Shown: positions 12,076 through 23,390, counted from the first letter of the stretch. The stretch: DNA of 64,000 nt from Nothophaeocryptopus gaeumannii (GCA_031771865.1 JASISA010000009.1:434001-498000); one strand, 5' to 3'. The notes: generated from the letters alone by a model not told the origin. Made by a program: numbers and translations.

Positions 12076-14811
12076 TCAAACGTCGTCTAGCATGCCGTGG
12101 TTGAAGTCGGCATCCCCACCGGCGCTCGTGGCGCTAGTTGGTTCGAGACCGCTCATTCTGTCGCCGGCTCGATTGCTGAACGTCCGTGACAGGCGGTTGT
12201 TGTTGTCATCCATGCCGACATCTCGGTCGGCGAATTGTTGCTCCAAGGTGCTTTCGTCGACGAAGGTGAAGCCCTTGAATTGGTTCTGCATCGTAGGACT
12301 CAGAGGCGTGCTGTCAGTGTTGATGCCACTGGCAAGTGCAGCAGCTCTGGCATTGAGAGAGTTTTGGTCACCTGCAGTCAACGCATTCGTGAACTCCGGG
12401 TCGAAGTTGCTGGTGTCGAGCTCGCCCTTGAGTTTTGGCTTGAAAGGTGGAGCGACCAGCTTCTTGCCAAGAGCTACCAAGTCGACATCGTTGAAGAATG
12501 GATGTGCCATAAGCTCCTCAGCATCACCCTTCGCACCGAGACGGTGAGCTGGATTTCGGTTCAGCAAGCCCTTGACGAAGCTGCGTCCCTCGGCCGAGAG
12601 AGCATCTCTTGGGAAGCGCACTTTGCCGAAGGCGATGTTCTTGTACATCTGCTGAGTGTCCTCTGCGTAGAACGGTGACCAGCCACAGCACATCTCAAAC
12701 ACGAGAACGCCCAGTGACCAGAAGTCAACCATCTTGGTGTATCCTTGCTCATCGAGCAGTACCTCAGGTGCCAGGTATTCGGTGGTTCCGCAGAAAGTGT
12801 TGGTAGTATCATTCTTTGCGAGGTTGGCCTTTGAAAGACCGAAATCGCATAGCGCGATGTGTCCGTTCGCGTCGAGCAGAATGTTCTCTGGCTTTAGATC
12901 TCGGTAGACAATGTCGTGTTGGTGCAGGTGTCGAAGGGCCAAGATGAGCTCTGCAATGTAGAACTTCGCGCGTTCCTCCACGAAGCGGCCCTCTTTCTGC
13001 AGATGCCAGAAGAGCTCGCCGCCAGACATGTAGTCGGTCACCAGGTAGAGATCTGCAGCGGTTTGAAACGAAAACTTCAGACCGACGATGAACGGTGACT
13101 CAGTTGTTGCTGTGCGCACAAGAATGTTGCGCTCGCCAATGGTATGTTGGATTTCCTTCTTTTGCACAATGACTTTCTTTGACAGCACCTTCATTGCATA
13201 GATGCGCTTGGTATCCTTCTTCCTGACTTGGAATACTTGTCCGAAGGTGCCCTTGCCAATCAGCTTTAGAATCTCGAAGTCGTCCGGTCCGAACGCCTTC
13301 TTGCCTGCTGCGTGGAATGCGATCTTTAGGTGTATTTCACCCGTCACGCTCTCCGTAACGCCTTCTCTGGGTTGGAGCTTGTACCAGTCCTCGTGCTGGT
13401 GCTCGTAGTCGTCAAGATTCAAAGGCAGGCGAACGTGCCCAATGAACGATTCGTTGTTCGCTCGATCGTATACTGAGACATCCATCTCGTTGTTCTCGCC
13501 CACTACATCGAAAGTTGCCCGATGCCTCCAGATCGGATCTGTCGTCTCGTGGGACTTGTTGTGTGGGCCTCTTCGCAAGTCTGCGATGTTCGTCTGGCTC
13601 GTTTGTCTGCTCTTCAGACCTGGGATTGCCATTGGCGTACCCTGTCCACTTCCCATCCGCTTCATCGCAACACCCTTTGCAAGGTTTTCATCTGCAGGGC
13701 CATTCTCCACAGCAATGTCCATCTCATCCTCCTTCGGGCCACTCGAGATGTCTTCGTTCAGCTGGAAGATGCATACCACGTATGGGTCCGTTGCTGGACG
13801 TAGACCTCTGCCTTCTTCTACGCTGATCTCCAGCTGCCCTCGCATTCGTCCAACAGTTTCATTCTGCGAGATGCCCGAACTCGATCGGCTCGTCTTCGAG
13901 GCGGCGTGTGGTACATTCGGCACATCTTCATCTCGACTTCTGCTGGCGTGTGAGCCGGATCGTGGTGTCTGCGGAGGAGTGTTCTGAGGTTCGCTCTGCG
14001 TTAGCACCGGATCTGCGTTTGCTTTTTCGGTGTCGGAAGAGTGAGGAGACGGAGAACGCGCAACAGAGGGGCTAGCGGGAGCAGTCTGTGTATCGGAAGA
14101 GGGATTGGAGAAGTGTGCAGCGGAGACGGTGCTGGTCACGAGGCCAGAGAGGGCGGTGGACAGTGTATTTCGGCGAAGGGAGGAAGGCGGGCTCGTCAGA
14201 CTCTTCCTCCGCTGCGCCCAAGAGCGCTTGCGAGAGAGAGGAGCTTCTGGGAGCATGCCGCCGGTGCTCACTTCGACATCGGCCATTTTCAGGAAGGAAG
14301 ATGAGTTGGACAGCGGAGGAGTAGGGTATTCGTTCTGCGATGGAGCTTCCGGATGCCTCTTCTCGTGCGGCAGCAATGGTGGCGACTCGAGATGCTCTCC
14401 CGGCGCGCTCTGTGGCGAGCTGGGCGCGGTGGGTGGCTGAGTCTGCTGCTGCTGGGTCCCGCCTGCCAACGCCTGGTTCAGCGCGGCGACGGCAGCTGAG
14501 GCTTCTTGAGGCTGCGCGTCCTGCGATTGCGGCTGCGAGGCTGCGTCTTCTTCCTGAGCCTGCTCCTTCTTCTTTTCATCCGACAAAGCAGGTGCGGGGC
14601 TTTCAGATGCGCTTTTGGGACGCAAGAAGGAGTCACGAACCTGTGCAAAGTAACTAGAGAGCGCGGGCAGTCGCTTATCCTGGTGAACGTCGGGTCGCGG
14701 CGTTGCTGTGCCGTTTGGCGGTGTCGAGGCACCACTGCCAATGTGATCGTGACCGTCGTCTTCGGCCATGGTAGTTTTGCTGTTAGAGTGGAGTAGGTCA
14801 GCACTCGCCAT
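12076..14811 (-). CDS. SCH9: AGC-family protein kinase SCH9
   Basis: Single-exon gene, 911 residues. A low-complexity N-terminal third (Ser/Pro/Gln-rich) is followed by a C2 domain at about residues 322-497 and a Ser/Thr kinase domain at about 510-770. Catalytic features are present: GKGTFGQV glycine loop, AMKVL lysine, YRDLKPENIL, DFGLSK and the T-loop TFCGTTEYLAPE. The C-terminal AGC tail has a TPLSP turn motif and the hydrophobic motif FKGFTF. C2 plus AGC kinase is the diagnostic layout of fungal Sch9, a TORC1 target controlling ribosome biogenesis, stress resistance and growth. The frame is open further upstream but without ATG; the ATG at 14769 is an alternative start. The upstream region may contain a leader intron (see findings). 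Confidence 0.95.
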   Translation of the reverse strand: MASADLLHSNSKTTMAEDDGHDHIGSGASTPPNGTATPRPDVHQDKRLPALSSYFAQVRDSFLRPKSASESPAPALSDEKKKEQAQEEDAASQPQSQDAQPQEASAAVAALNQALAGGTQQQQTQPPTAPSSPQSAPGEHLESPPLLPHEKRHPEAPSQNEYPTPPLSNSSSFLKMADVEVSTGGMLPEAPLSRKRSWAQRRKSLTSPPSSLRRNTLSTALSGLVTSTVSAAHFSNPSSDTQTAPASPSVARSPSPHSSDTEKANADPVLTQSEPQNTPPQTPRSGSHASRSRDEDVPNVPHAASKTSRSSSGISQNETVGRMRGQLEISVEEGRGLRPATDPYVVCIFQLNEDISSGPKEDEMDIAVENGPADENLAKGVAMKRMGSGQGTPMAIPGLKSRQTSQTNIADLRRGPHNKSHETTDPIWRHRATFDVVGENNEMDVSVYDRANNESFIGHVRLPLNLDDYEHQHEDWYKLQPREGVTESVTGEIHLKIAFHAAGKKAFGPDDFEILKLIGKGTFGQVFQVRKKDTKRIYAMKVLSKKVIVQKKEIQHTIGERNILVRTATTESPFIVGLKFSFQTAADLYLVTDYMSGGELFWHLQKEGRFVEERAKFYIAELILALRHLHQHDIVYRDLKPENILLDANGHIALCDFGLSKANLAKNDTTNTFCGTTEYLAPEVLLDEQGYTKMVDFWSLGVLVFEMCCGWSPFYAEDTQQMYKNIAFGKVRFPRDALSAEGRSFVKGLLNRNPAHRLGAKGDAEELMAHPFFNDVDLVALGKKLVAPPFKPKLKGELDTSNFDPEFTNALTAGDQNSLNARAAALASGINTDSTPLSPTMQNQFKGFTFVDESTLEQQFADRDVGMDDNNNRLSRTFSNRAGDRMSGLEPTSATSAGGDADFNHGMLDDV

Positions 14812-17489
14812 CTCCTGAGGTATCACGCAGTCTCGTGGCAACGTCCGCGGAGATCGACATGTAGGAGCTGATCAAGCAACAGTCAGGCAAGACAAGGTCG
14901 AAATCCAGCTTAGGAAGCAGTTGTTGTGTCGGCGCGGTATTTCGAACTGGTCGGAATGGAAAGGGTCTGTGATTCCTTCTGATGATTGCCAAGCGGTCCG
15001 AGGTAGTGGCGGAGGGCAGATTATAGGTCCTTAACAATTACGTCTGATACCCCACTTCGCAGGCACTTTTGCTAGATCCTAGGCTGAGATACGGGAATAG
15101 TTCTCAAATGAATTTTCGCGACCGCTTCGGAGATTGAGCAATTTGTGGTTGGGACGTTCGAATCTGCTGTCGCAGAGTGTGCAGCAAAGAGCCTGGCAGT
15201 GCTCTGCGTTGTGTATGACAATTCCGACCCAGCCGGACGGACTTCCCGATGCGTGCTTCCAGAAGCTGCGTGGATTTCCAAAAAGGCAAAAGGCGGGAGT
15301 CGGATGTGGCCGTGGCTTCTCTGAGTGGGCAGTGGCAGGCGAACTCAGAAGAAGAGCTCTCGGGGGCCGGCTTGCTTGGGGACGAGCGCCAAGAGGGCAA
15401 CTCGATGACGACAGGGACAGGAAGTAGGAAATTAGGAGCGACTTACCCATGCATGAGGGACTGCCTCAAGAGGTCGACAGCGGTGTGTTCGTGGGTCGAC
15501 ATGGTGCTGGCAGCGCTCGCCGGCCGGGTGAGGAGGAGCGATGGTTGGGGCGGATGCGATGTGGTGGGGCTTCTGGGTAGGCTCGACAGCACGGTTGTCG
15601 CCGGTGCAGAAAGCGCTGAGAGCGTCGACAGCGTCGGCACCGCGCTCGACGACTTGGTGGACAGGTGTCCCGGACGGCGGTTCGATGGTGGCGGACGAAT
15701 GTGATGGAGAGATGGTCGACGAGCAGCTGCTGCAGCAGGAGCTGGGTGCGCTGGACCTCTTGGACCGCCTTTAGAGCACGGTGGCTCGAGGGGTGCAGGT
15801 TCTCTTACCTCCTCCACGCTTGCCAAAGAACTCGATGCGCGCTACTTCGCATGCAGCGCGCCAGCCGGGTGTTGTTCGGGAGGCTCTCGTGCTGTCGCTT
15901 TGCCGCTGAGTAGGATACCTGACGAGGGGGCGGAGATGGGCCGAACGCGTGGCCGACTGCTCCTTCTTCGTCGTCGTCGTCTCTACTGGATCGCTGCGTG
16001 AAGTTGATGTGCGAAAGTGTGTTTGTCGACGAGAAGGAGGCCGCTCCGGAACGTCGCGAAGTGATGAACAACCAAGGACTCTGCTGCGTCACAGATCAGC
16101 AGCTCTTGACTCGTCGGCAATTCTCCAGCCACGTGCAATCGAGACTGGACCGTTGCAAAGAAGGTTTGCCAGAAGCAGCGGGCAGCGTTCCGCTTGGGCT
16201 CGAAAAGTATGAAATCGATCGCGGCTCGATCACACACACCAGTGGCAAGCCCCAGGAACGATGAATCGCAGACGTGAGGCCTAGCTATCCGTACTTCAGA
16301 CACAAGCCGCCTCGAATCAGGTGGGAAATGCGTTCAGCGTGTGTCTCAACAAGCAAGGAAGTAAGAGAACTAGATCGGCCTGCCGAGCATCTGGACAGTA
16401 ACGGCACCGATAGGCCGGGATGTGCGCACCGCCGCCCCGGGTTGCTTCAATCTGTCACAGCTTGCAGAATGAACGTGCCCACGGCATGCTGCAGCGTCGT
16501 CTGAGAAGAGAACAGCGTGAAGAAAGCTCACCACGGTCGTGCGCTCGTGGCGGCTGACTTCCGCTGTCATAGGCCGCCTCGTTGGACAAGAACCCTGACC
16601 GGCCCAGCTCAACCATGGGGTATCCGACGAGAACATAGGACGGCCAAGCAAAGGGACACCGATCCTCGCAATCAATTTTGAAAGATAAAAGAACCGCCAA
16701 AGACACTCGAGATGAGAGGTGAGGTTGAACCAGCCTAAATGCGCATCCCGGCTCATCAGCAGGTGTGCTAGATGCACTTTCCCATCTCGCCCCAGAGAAC
16801 CAGCCATCTGATCTCGCCCGATTATGTGAGAACCTGTTTCTGCAAACGGATCACGAAAGCCGCGATCCTATCGTGGAATGGAGAATATGTACTTTGGTCC
16901 ACTTGCCGAAAATGGGCCTTGACGGAACATACACAACAGCGCATCACATCGTTTAAGTCTTCTCCCATCACGATCGTACCACGGAAACCAGCTTGGAACT
17001 TCAGCACATGTGCAGCGAATTGGGACCCTAATGTGCTTCAGTCACACGAAAAGAGACCGCCGAGGGTAGCGGTCTAGTTCTTGCTCGCCACAGGGGTTGA
17101 CGGCCAGCAGCAGCTCAGCTTTCTTCACCCCACGATCCGGGGCAGATGTGACATGAGGACTCACTGTGCGACAGACAAAGACGCACGCGACGCCCTCTAG
17201 AATCCCGCACAGCAACTAGAATCCTGCACAGCAAACGCGGGCATGCAGCTGGCCGTGATGAACAGCGCTCCACATGATTACCCCGTGGAAAAGGGGCACA
17301 AGTCTTCACGAGTCTATGCAGCAAGCGCGCACTCCATGAGGCAGAACACAAGTCACGTGAGTATGTTCAACATACCGCCTGCAGTAAGTAGCACGTACCT
17401 GGCATATACTGGAGAAGACGATCGCGAGGCTGCCCTCTTCATCATCTCCACATTCGCGCACTATCCAACGCTACCAAGTACGCATTCGT
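14812..17489. other. Long intergenic region upstream of SCH9
   Basis: About 2.7 kb without a recognised gene. Nearest SCH9 is a likely long 5' leader: on the minus strand a GTAAGT donor at 15446 follows a short frame beginning with ATG at 15502, and a CTCAG acceptor lies at 14815, just before the SCH9 ATG. Beyond 15.8 kb both strands show only short overlapping frames. The far end is the 3' side of the MaoC gene. Confidence 0.45.
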
Positions 17490-18495
17490 CTACAACTTAC
17501 TCTCACCACTCTTAACCCTCATCTTCGCCCTTCCATTGCTCAAACAGACCTTCCCCGTCTGCTTCACCTTCACCGTAAACCTAACATCCTCCCACCCCTC
17601 CCCATCCTTCTTCCCCGTCCTCCAAATCTCCGTCACCAGCGTATCCCCAGGCTTGACAGGACTCGCAAACCTCGCCGCATACTCCCTAATACTGCTCGGA
17701 TCCCCTCCTCCCAACAATTTCACCAGCGCATGCGCACTGCTGTTCCACGAAAACAATCCATGGATAATCACGCCTCCAAATCCCATCGCTTTACCCGGTT
17801 TCGGGTCGATGTGGAGTGGGTTGTAATCGCCATTCAGACGGTATAAGATAGCCGTCTCTTCGGTTGTTTGCAGTTCGTGCACGGCATCGGGGGCTTTCCC
17901 TTCTGGTGGGGGGAAGTTTTCTGTCTTGGGACCTTTGGGTCCGCCCCAGTTTCCTTGGCCAACGAAGAAGGCGGAGCCGATTATACGAGTGTAGACCTCT
18001 CCTGTCTTTGCGTCTACGATGTCGTTTTGTGTTTCCAACACCGTACCTGGTTTGCCCTTATCATAGACTCCGACCACCTTGCTCCTTGATTCGAATTTCT
18101 TTCCCTCTGACGAAGTAGGCAGGGGTTTGAGGAAAGTGATTTTCCGCTCGCCATCTAGGACTCGTTTGTGATCGAGTTTGGGGACGCCCGGGATGGCAGG
18201 ACGGCCTTTGGCTTGTTGGGCGTAGAAGTCGATTACTTCTTGAGTGTTGTTTTTGAAGGGGAGGATGATGGGGTAGGTCGGGAAGACGGCGAAGTTGGGG
18301 TCGAGTTCGTAGAGGAAGTGGAGTTCGTCGGATGTTGCGCCGATGGAGGCGGCGAACAGGAGGACGTCACCTATATAGAGCCTGAGGTCAGTGGTCTTAT
18401 AGGAGGATTGAGAGAGGTCAAGGCAGCTTACGCTTGAGCCATGAGACTTCGACGGGGGCGCTCTCGTGGCCTGCTCCGGGTGCTTTGTCGCTCAT
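17490..18495 (-). CDS. MaoC-type enoyl-CoA hydratase 2 with PTS1
   Basis: Two exons, 18495-18432 and 18370-17490, with a 61-nt intron (GTAAGC donor, TAG acceptor), encode 314 residues. Double hot-dog architecture: the N-terminal half has WLKRDVLLFAASIGA and LHFLYELDP; the C-terminal half has the hydratase-2 motif YRLNGDYNPLHIDP with the catalytic Asp and His at about residues 196-212, then GVIIHGL. The protein ends in Ser-Lys-Leu, the peroxisomal targeting signal 1, so it should work in the peroxisome matrix. It is likely a 2-enoyl-CoA hydratase giving the (R)-3-hydroxyacyl-CoA in fatty-acid or side-chain beta-oxidation. Unlike the multifunctional enzyme Fox2 it stands alone, without dehydrogenase domains. 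Confidence 0.9.
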
Positions 18496-19072
18496 GTTGG
18501 AAGTGTATATGTGAATGAGAGAGTGCCTCGTGTACAAGACCTACCGTTCAAGGCAAAGATCTAAAGACGTCGTGGTCCTGGACCTTTCGACATGTCGTGA
18601 TGGTTGCCGTGGTTCCAACGCGGGCAGACAACCTCGGCTCATTCGGCACGGCAAACATCACCTTGGCGATCAGTGAGCCAACCTCATATGCTTCTCTCCT
18701 GGCATTGTCATCCTTGGCGATTCACGAGGTACTTTGCATGGACTGTCGAGTAGAGACTCTAAACAGGCTACAAGCAGCTATGCAAACGCTGGATGCTCCA
18801 ATGTCATAGCGACCGTACGCGCCGCACTAATCATCCTCAAATCATGAGGTCGCTGCAGCCTGGTTTCATGCACTTCGAGAGCGTAATCAAGTTCGTTCCC
18901 CCAGCACCATCATGCGTATGAGTCTCGACTAGCGAACAGCGTATGTCGATTTTCAGCTCTGGGAATTATACATATTCCCTCGCCTCGTCAACCTGAGTAA
19001 CTCAACCACGAGAAAGCCTGCGTTGCGATCCGACATCTCACCGAAGCAGCGACAGCAGCGAAGAACACCATC
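18496..19072. other. Intergenic
   Basis: This 577-bp stretch is the upstream side of the MaoC gene and the upstream side of the relic at 19073. Only short frames without resemblance to known families. Confidence 0.4.
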
Positions 19073-19735
19073 ATGTCTACCATCCAGAGCGCGCGGACTC
19101 CAAGTACGACCCACAGGTTCAACCTCGCAGACTGAATCGAAGGCTGGATGCGAGAAGACGGGCAACAAAAGTGGGGATTCGTCATATATCGCTGCACGTA
19201 CTCTTCCTCCTCAGGTTGGGAAATCTTCCTCTAGAGCTTTCGCGCTCACATTTGCCACAGTTTGGAGTCCTACAACGGCCTTGACTTGCTCGACTCTCTC
19301 GCTCCAAACGTGTTCGAGGATCCGATTGAGTTGGACGGTGCCAGTACGAGTGTGGTGAGGGAGAAGTCTCGCGAGTGGAGCGCGGCCGAGGATACGAATG
19401 ACTGGATCAAGACGCAAATACTTCGCTTCTGCATTCAAGTGGACGATGCATGCTTGCAGTCCATAGTGGGGGCCAAAAACAATCCTGACGATTATGTGGT
19501 AGAAGGGCTTCACTACGGGGGGTTTATCAACCTGATTCGAAAGTGGTGGAGGCCATACGAAGTGAAGCCCGAGGAAGAAGATCGCGAGGACCCCATCGAA
19601 GGAGTCACATTGAAGGATGTTGGTTGGATGCGAGTTGGACTTAACTTTCTGGCGCCAATATATTCTTACATGCGTGAAGATCACTTGTGGGATACAATAT
19701 ATCGTCGACCTCCGCAGATCGTTGTGACTTGAGCG
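19073..19735 (+). pseudogene. Relic of a WGFVIYRCTY-type fungal orphan family
   Basis: One continuous reading frame from the ATG at 19073 to the TGA ending at 19732 resembles a fungal orphan family whose members carry a WGFVIYRCTY block, a segment with ELDGAS followed by VREK(S)REW, and a C-terminal GWMRVGLNFLAPIYSYM block. Two in-frame stops interrupt it: TGA at about 19133, and TAG shortly after the GWEIFL segment (about 19235). Both could come from single C-to-T changes in CGA and CAG. The rest of the frame is intact, so decay looks limited. Function of the family is unknown. Confidence 0.6.
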
Positions 19736-19765
19736 TCTTCACCGGTGATCAATGTGGGTATACAA

Positions 19766-19796
19766 TGCACGCTACATGATTTCTTCATAGCGTGCA
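19766..19796. repeat. 9-bp inverted repeat (hairpin)
   Basis: TGCACGCTA and its perfect reverse complement TAGCGTGCA are separated by 13 nt, lying between the two relics. It may be a 3'-end hairpin or the footprint of a small element; no function is shown. Confidence 0.5.
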
Positions 19797-19896
19797 CTGA
19801 ACGTATTATTGTAACGAAAGCTTTCTGCAACTGAGGCCCGGCTGGCAATTAAACATGTCTCGCGCCCAAATTCCGGCCTGATCTACAACTCCACTG

Positions 19897-22896
19897 ATGA
19901 AGACCTTGCGAGAGACATTCGATGCAACTGGTCAAAAGTACGGCCTCACTTTTACCGCACCTACTTCCTATTGGTACCTTCGCTGGTTTGTTTTGGTCCA
20001 GTCTTGTCCAGCATGTGAACTGGTAAACCTGATGAGCGTAAGTTGGGAGATACTCCGCATGTTGTACTTCGAGCTGATACCTTCGTCGGAATAGTATGAT
20101 CTGCACGGTGCGGACAAGATTGAGCGTGGACGGGCATTGACTGACCTTGTGCTGCAGGTGAATGGGACCGAACAAATCCTGTTGAAGCGTGGTACAAGGA
20201 CACACCAACCTGACAGAAATCAAGCTTGCGGCAGAACTGTTCTGGCGAGTTAGCATCTCACCTGACAAACTCGTGATGGGTCTGGATTCTATGGCAGGGC
20301 GTTCACTCTAGCTGACACATCATGTAACTCACCTGGTTGCCTTTTCAAGGACGCTTCGGCTCCAGGACCCTGCACGAACGCCAGTGGTATGCCGGCTCAC
20401 TACGAGATTCAAGACATCTTGAAAAGGTCCGGTAGCAGGCACGAGCGACTTCTGCTCCAGTCCCCGACGCAGTAGATGCTGTGAACTACTTGTTCTTTGA
20501 CAACGACCAGTGGATCAGCTACGACGACGCTGTCACTTTCAAGCAGAAAGTCGATCGGGCAAAAGTTCTTGGAATGGGTGGCGCTATGATATGGCCATCG
20601 GACCTCGGTACGTATCATCACCTACGCGCACGGAAGCTTATTGACTCTATTCGAGATGATGGAAAATATTCGGCACATGCTGAATTGCTTGGTCGAGAGA
20701 TTAAGCCAAATTCCGCTGTTCAAGGGTTTCAGCCAGAAGGTGCCGCGCCCTCCAGCCCTCAAACTATCATCATCGATCTTTCGGGCGATAATGGACAGAG
20801 CTGCATCGTCTCCACGGGCGGGCGTATTGATTTGAACGACGCCGATGCTCTACAGAAGGAATGTGGTGATGGATCTACGGGTAGGTCATACTGACTCGCT
20901 GCAGTGTTGTACTGATTTCAGAGCAGTGGTGGATTTCGATGACGCTGGATGCGGGAAGGAAAAATGTGTAAGTCTACAGAATGCTGTCTGTGTAAGGCAT
21001 CGTTAATTTGCGATAGCACTGTGGCAAGCCAGTCTGTTGTCCTACGAACAGCGCACCCAAGAATTGCGTCTGGCGACGAGACGATAACGGCGGTGGATCC
21101 AGCGACTGTAGCGGCCAATGTTTGCCGGGTGAAACGAACATTGTCGGAATCAGATCGTCTTGGGGAGGCGGGTTCCTGAACGACGGGGATACGAAGAAGT
21201 GCGGCCGAGGCTACAAGACGTTATGTTGCCCAAGCCCCAAATTCGGCGCCATCACGCAGAACTGCGCCTACGTACCTTGGTATGTCATAAAACCCCTTCA
21301 AAGCCAGGTGATCTCTACTCACAGCCCGCGTAGTGGAGCCAAAATGTCCAAATGGCAACTCAGTCCATGTCTCCAAGACAGACGGTTGCCTCTTTGGATC
21401 CCAGCAATACTGTTGCCAATCTCCTGCGGACCTGACATCTTGTCACTGAGTTGCTCAGACGAACGGTATTGACGGAGACTGCTCTAATGCCAAGTGCAAT
21501 GCTACCGAACTGGAAATCGACCGATCCACCTACGGCGACGGAGGCGTCGGCTGTAATTGTATGTCTTCTTTACTCATGCCATGTTCCTTCTTGATCCGAG
21601 ATCTATATTGACCTAGCTCAGATCAAGGCTCCTCCGCCGGTAGCTTACTGTGCCGCCGACTTATGTCCAACAACACCAGGCTTGTGCTCCAGTCCCGATG
21701 AAAGTGAGGACAACGATCGTAAGAGGGATATCAGCATCATTTCTAAACGAGGTCCGCAAAAAGACTACTTCGTTGGGTGGGATGGTGGACGTCCTGGTGC
21801 CCGGTACACGACCTTCCCTATTGTTCTTCATGTTTGTTAACCGGCTTCCTGGCTTCTTGCGCACGCTGTTTAGAGCAGTCGCCGGCCCGTGTGATGGTCC
21901 TTCTGTGTCTGAGGAACCAATTCCATTGACAATGGTCCTTGACAGGCGCGACCTGAGGGGATTCGAGCCGGAGCACATAATCGACGCATGTAACCCCTGC
22001 TACCCTTGCTGCTGCGTGATAGGCTGAGGTGAATTCAGCGGTCCATACTGGGTAATTTCATCTTCGTGACTGCGAGGCTCGATGAAAACCAGGGAAGATC
22101 CACTCTGGACGACACACCGATCCGCCTCTTGCTCCGATTCCGCAATACTTCTGGACTCATAAGTTCCATCAACCGTTTGATGGACACCCTGCACTATATC
22201 CCAATGGCCCACAAGCTGATAGACCTAACGATCGTATCACGGAATGCTTCGGATCCAGAGACAATGTCTTCCCTTTCACTGCGGCTGAGCAAAGGATTAA
22301 TGGCGCGAAGGGCAACATGATGGCACAAAACGACGTAATAGATCTTGGCATCATCGGGGACCGAGTCCAGAAAGAAGCCGCTGCAGGATTTCTGCTCACC
22401 TCGATACAGACGGTAAGCCAAGCACTTTGCCAAACGATTTTCCACAGGGTTACGAGCAAACGACTCTGACTCAGTACTAGATCTTCACTGTGTTCGAGTA
22501 CCTGAATAGACCAGATAACCCTCTTCGGTTCAATCATGTTCGTCAGCAGATACGTCTGCAGCCAGCTGTCATAAATCCAACAAGATGTCATAGAGCCCAC
22601 CTGGAGGGCACGAGGATTATCCAGACTATCCAGAATACCCTCTCAATGCCGGCATGCCCAACATCGTGGATTGGTGGGATCAGTGGTCGGATGACTATTT
22701 CGCCGACACGGCTAGAGAGGCTCGAGCATGGTTGAGCAACGCTCGTGATCGTGCGGCAGCAGCGTACAATGCCGCCGAAGGCCAAGGTGGCCGAGATCCT
22801 CAGGAAGAAGGTTATCTGTTACGAACCACGGAAGAGGTGCTCTACGAGCTTGCTATGATGATGGCACGTAGTGACGAGTTACAATTCCCGCCATAA
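19897..22896 (+). pseudogene. Relic of a GH18/CBM18 chitinase
   Basis: Pieces of one large chitinase occur in the correct order but in shifting frames. From left to right: a GH18 block around 19900-19990 (KYGLTFTAPTSYWYLRW); the NLMS and YDLHG elements near 20030-20110; a HTNLTEIKLA block near 20190; GFYGRAFTLAD near 20280; and NYLFFDNDQWISYDDAV with GGAMIWPSDL at 20481-20610. Then come Cys-rich chitin-binding segments (GYKTLCCPSP at about 21200 and more at 21340-21540) and C-terminal pieces ending near 22896. The expected N-terminus, including the catalytic DxxDxDxE region, is missing. Numerous frameshifts and stops make this a dead gene. Intact homologues are large secreted enzymes that cut chitin. 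Confidence 0.75.
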
Positions 22897-23040
22897 ACTC
22901 AGGGGAACTCGAACACCAAGCGGGATGAATTATTGAATGGGAAATGCACGATTTGTGGGGATTGGGATGTAAGAATTATGTTGATGTGTTGTATGGATCA
23001 CTGATGTTAGAATTCAGAGAAAAGTGATCAATATTGATGC

Positions 23041-23390
23041 CTGTTTCTTACGAAGTTCAACAGGGTATCTCACCCAGTGTGAAGCATTCTAAGGCCTTAG
23101 TAGCGAACTCCATACCTTCATATCCAAATTTTCCAGAGAGAGACGCAGCCACTCTGAATCCTGATTTTGACCAAGTCCATCGCACTATCTCTCCCAAAGT
23201 TGCGGAGTCTGGAGCCTCGTTTTCCAATCCTTGACCTTCAGATCCGAAAATCGCGAAGAGACAGTAGTTTGTGAGGATGGAGTTCAGCTAAGTCAAATGG
23301 TTCATCTCAACGGATCTGAAAGAGTCTGAACTCTTGACATCGAATCCCATAGTCTCTCATTCCAATATCTTGGAGAGAGGCAATTACATG
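23041..23390 (+). repeat. Three decayed 117-120-bp direct repeats
   Basis: Units start near 23041, 23161 and 23278. Units 1 and 2 match at about 60 of 100 aligned positions without gaps at a 120-bp offset; units 2 and 3 align at 117 bp. Landmarks repeated in each are an AAGT(C/T)CA element, TATCTC/CATCTC, a (G)TCT block, an (A)ATCC block and a GAGAGA-like block. The period is a multiple of three, and the same reading frame gives a recurring 39-40-residue motif with IS..V..S at its front. Stops in this frame are TGA, TAG and TAA. This looks like the remains of a repeat-protein gene. Confidence 0.6.

Noticed and set aside
15443..15826. 127-codon Pro/Ala/Ser-rich minus-strand frame upstream of SCH9 as a gene
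   Set aside because: Its only ATG is at 15502; the rest has low-complexity composition and no start, so it fits a leader better than a gene.
21955..21985. Reverse-strand B-box-like GGCTCGAATCCCC
   Set aside because: It lies inside the chitinase relic and lacks an A box and acceptor stem.
19897..22896. A functional chitinase assembled by many introns
   Set aside because: Too many frame changes lack splice signals, and the catalytic N-terminal part is absent.
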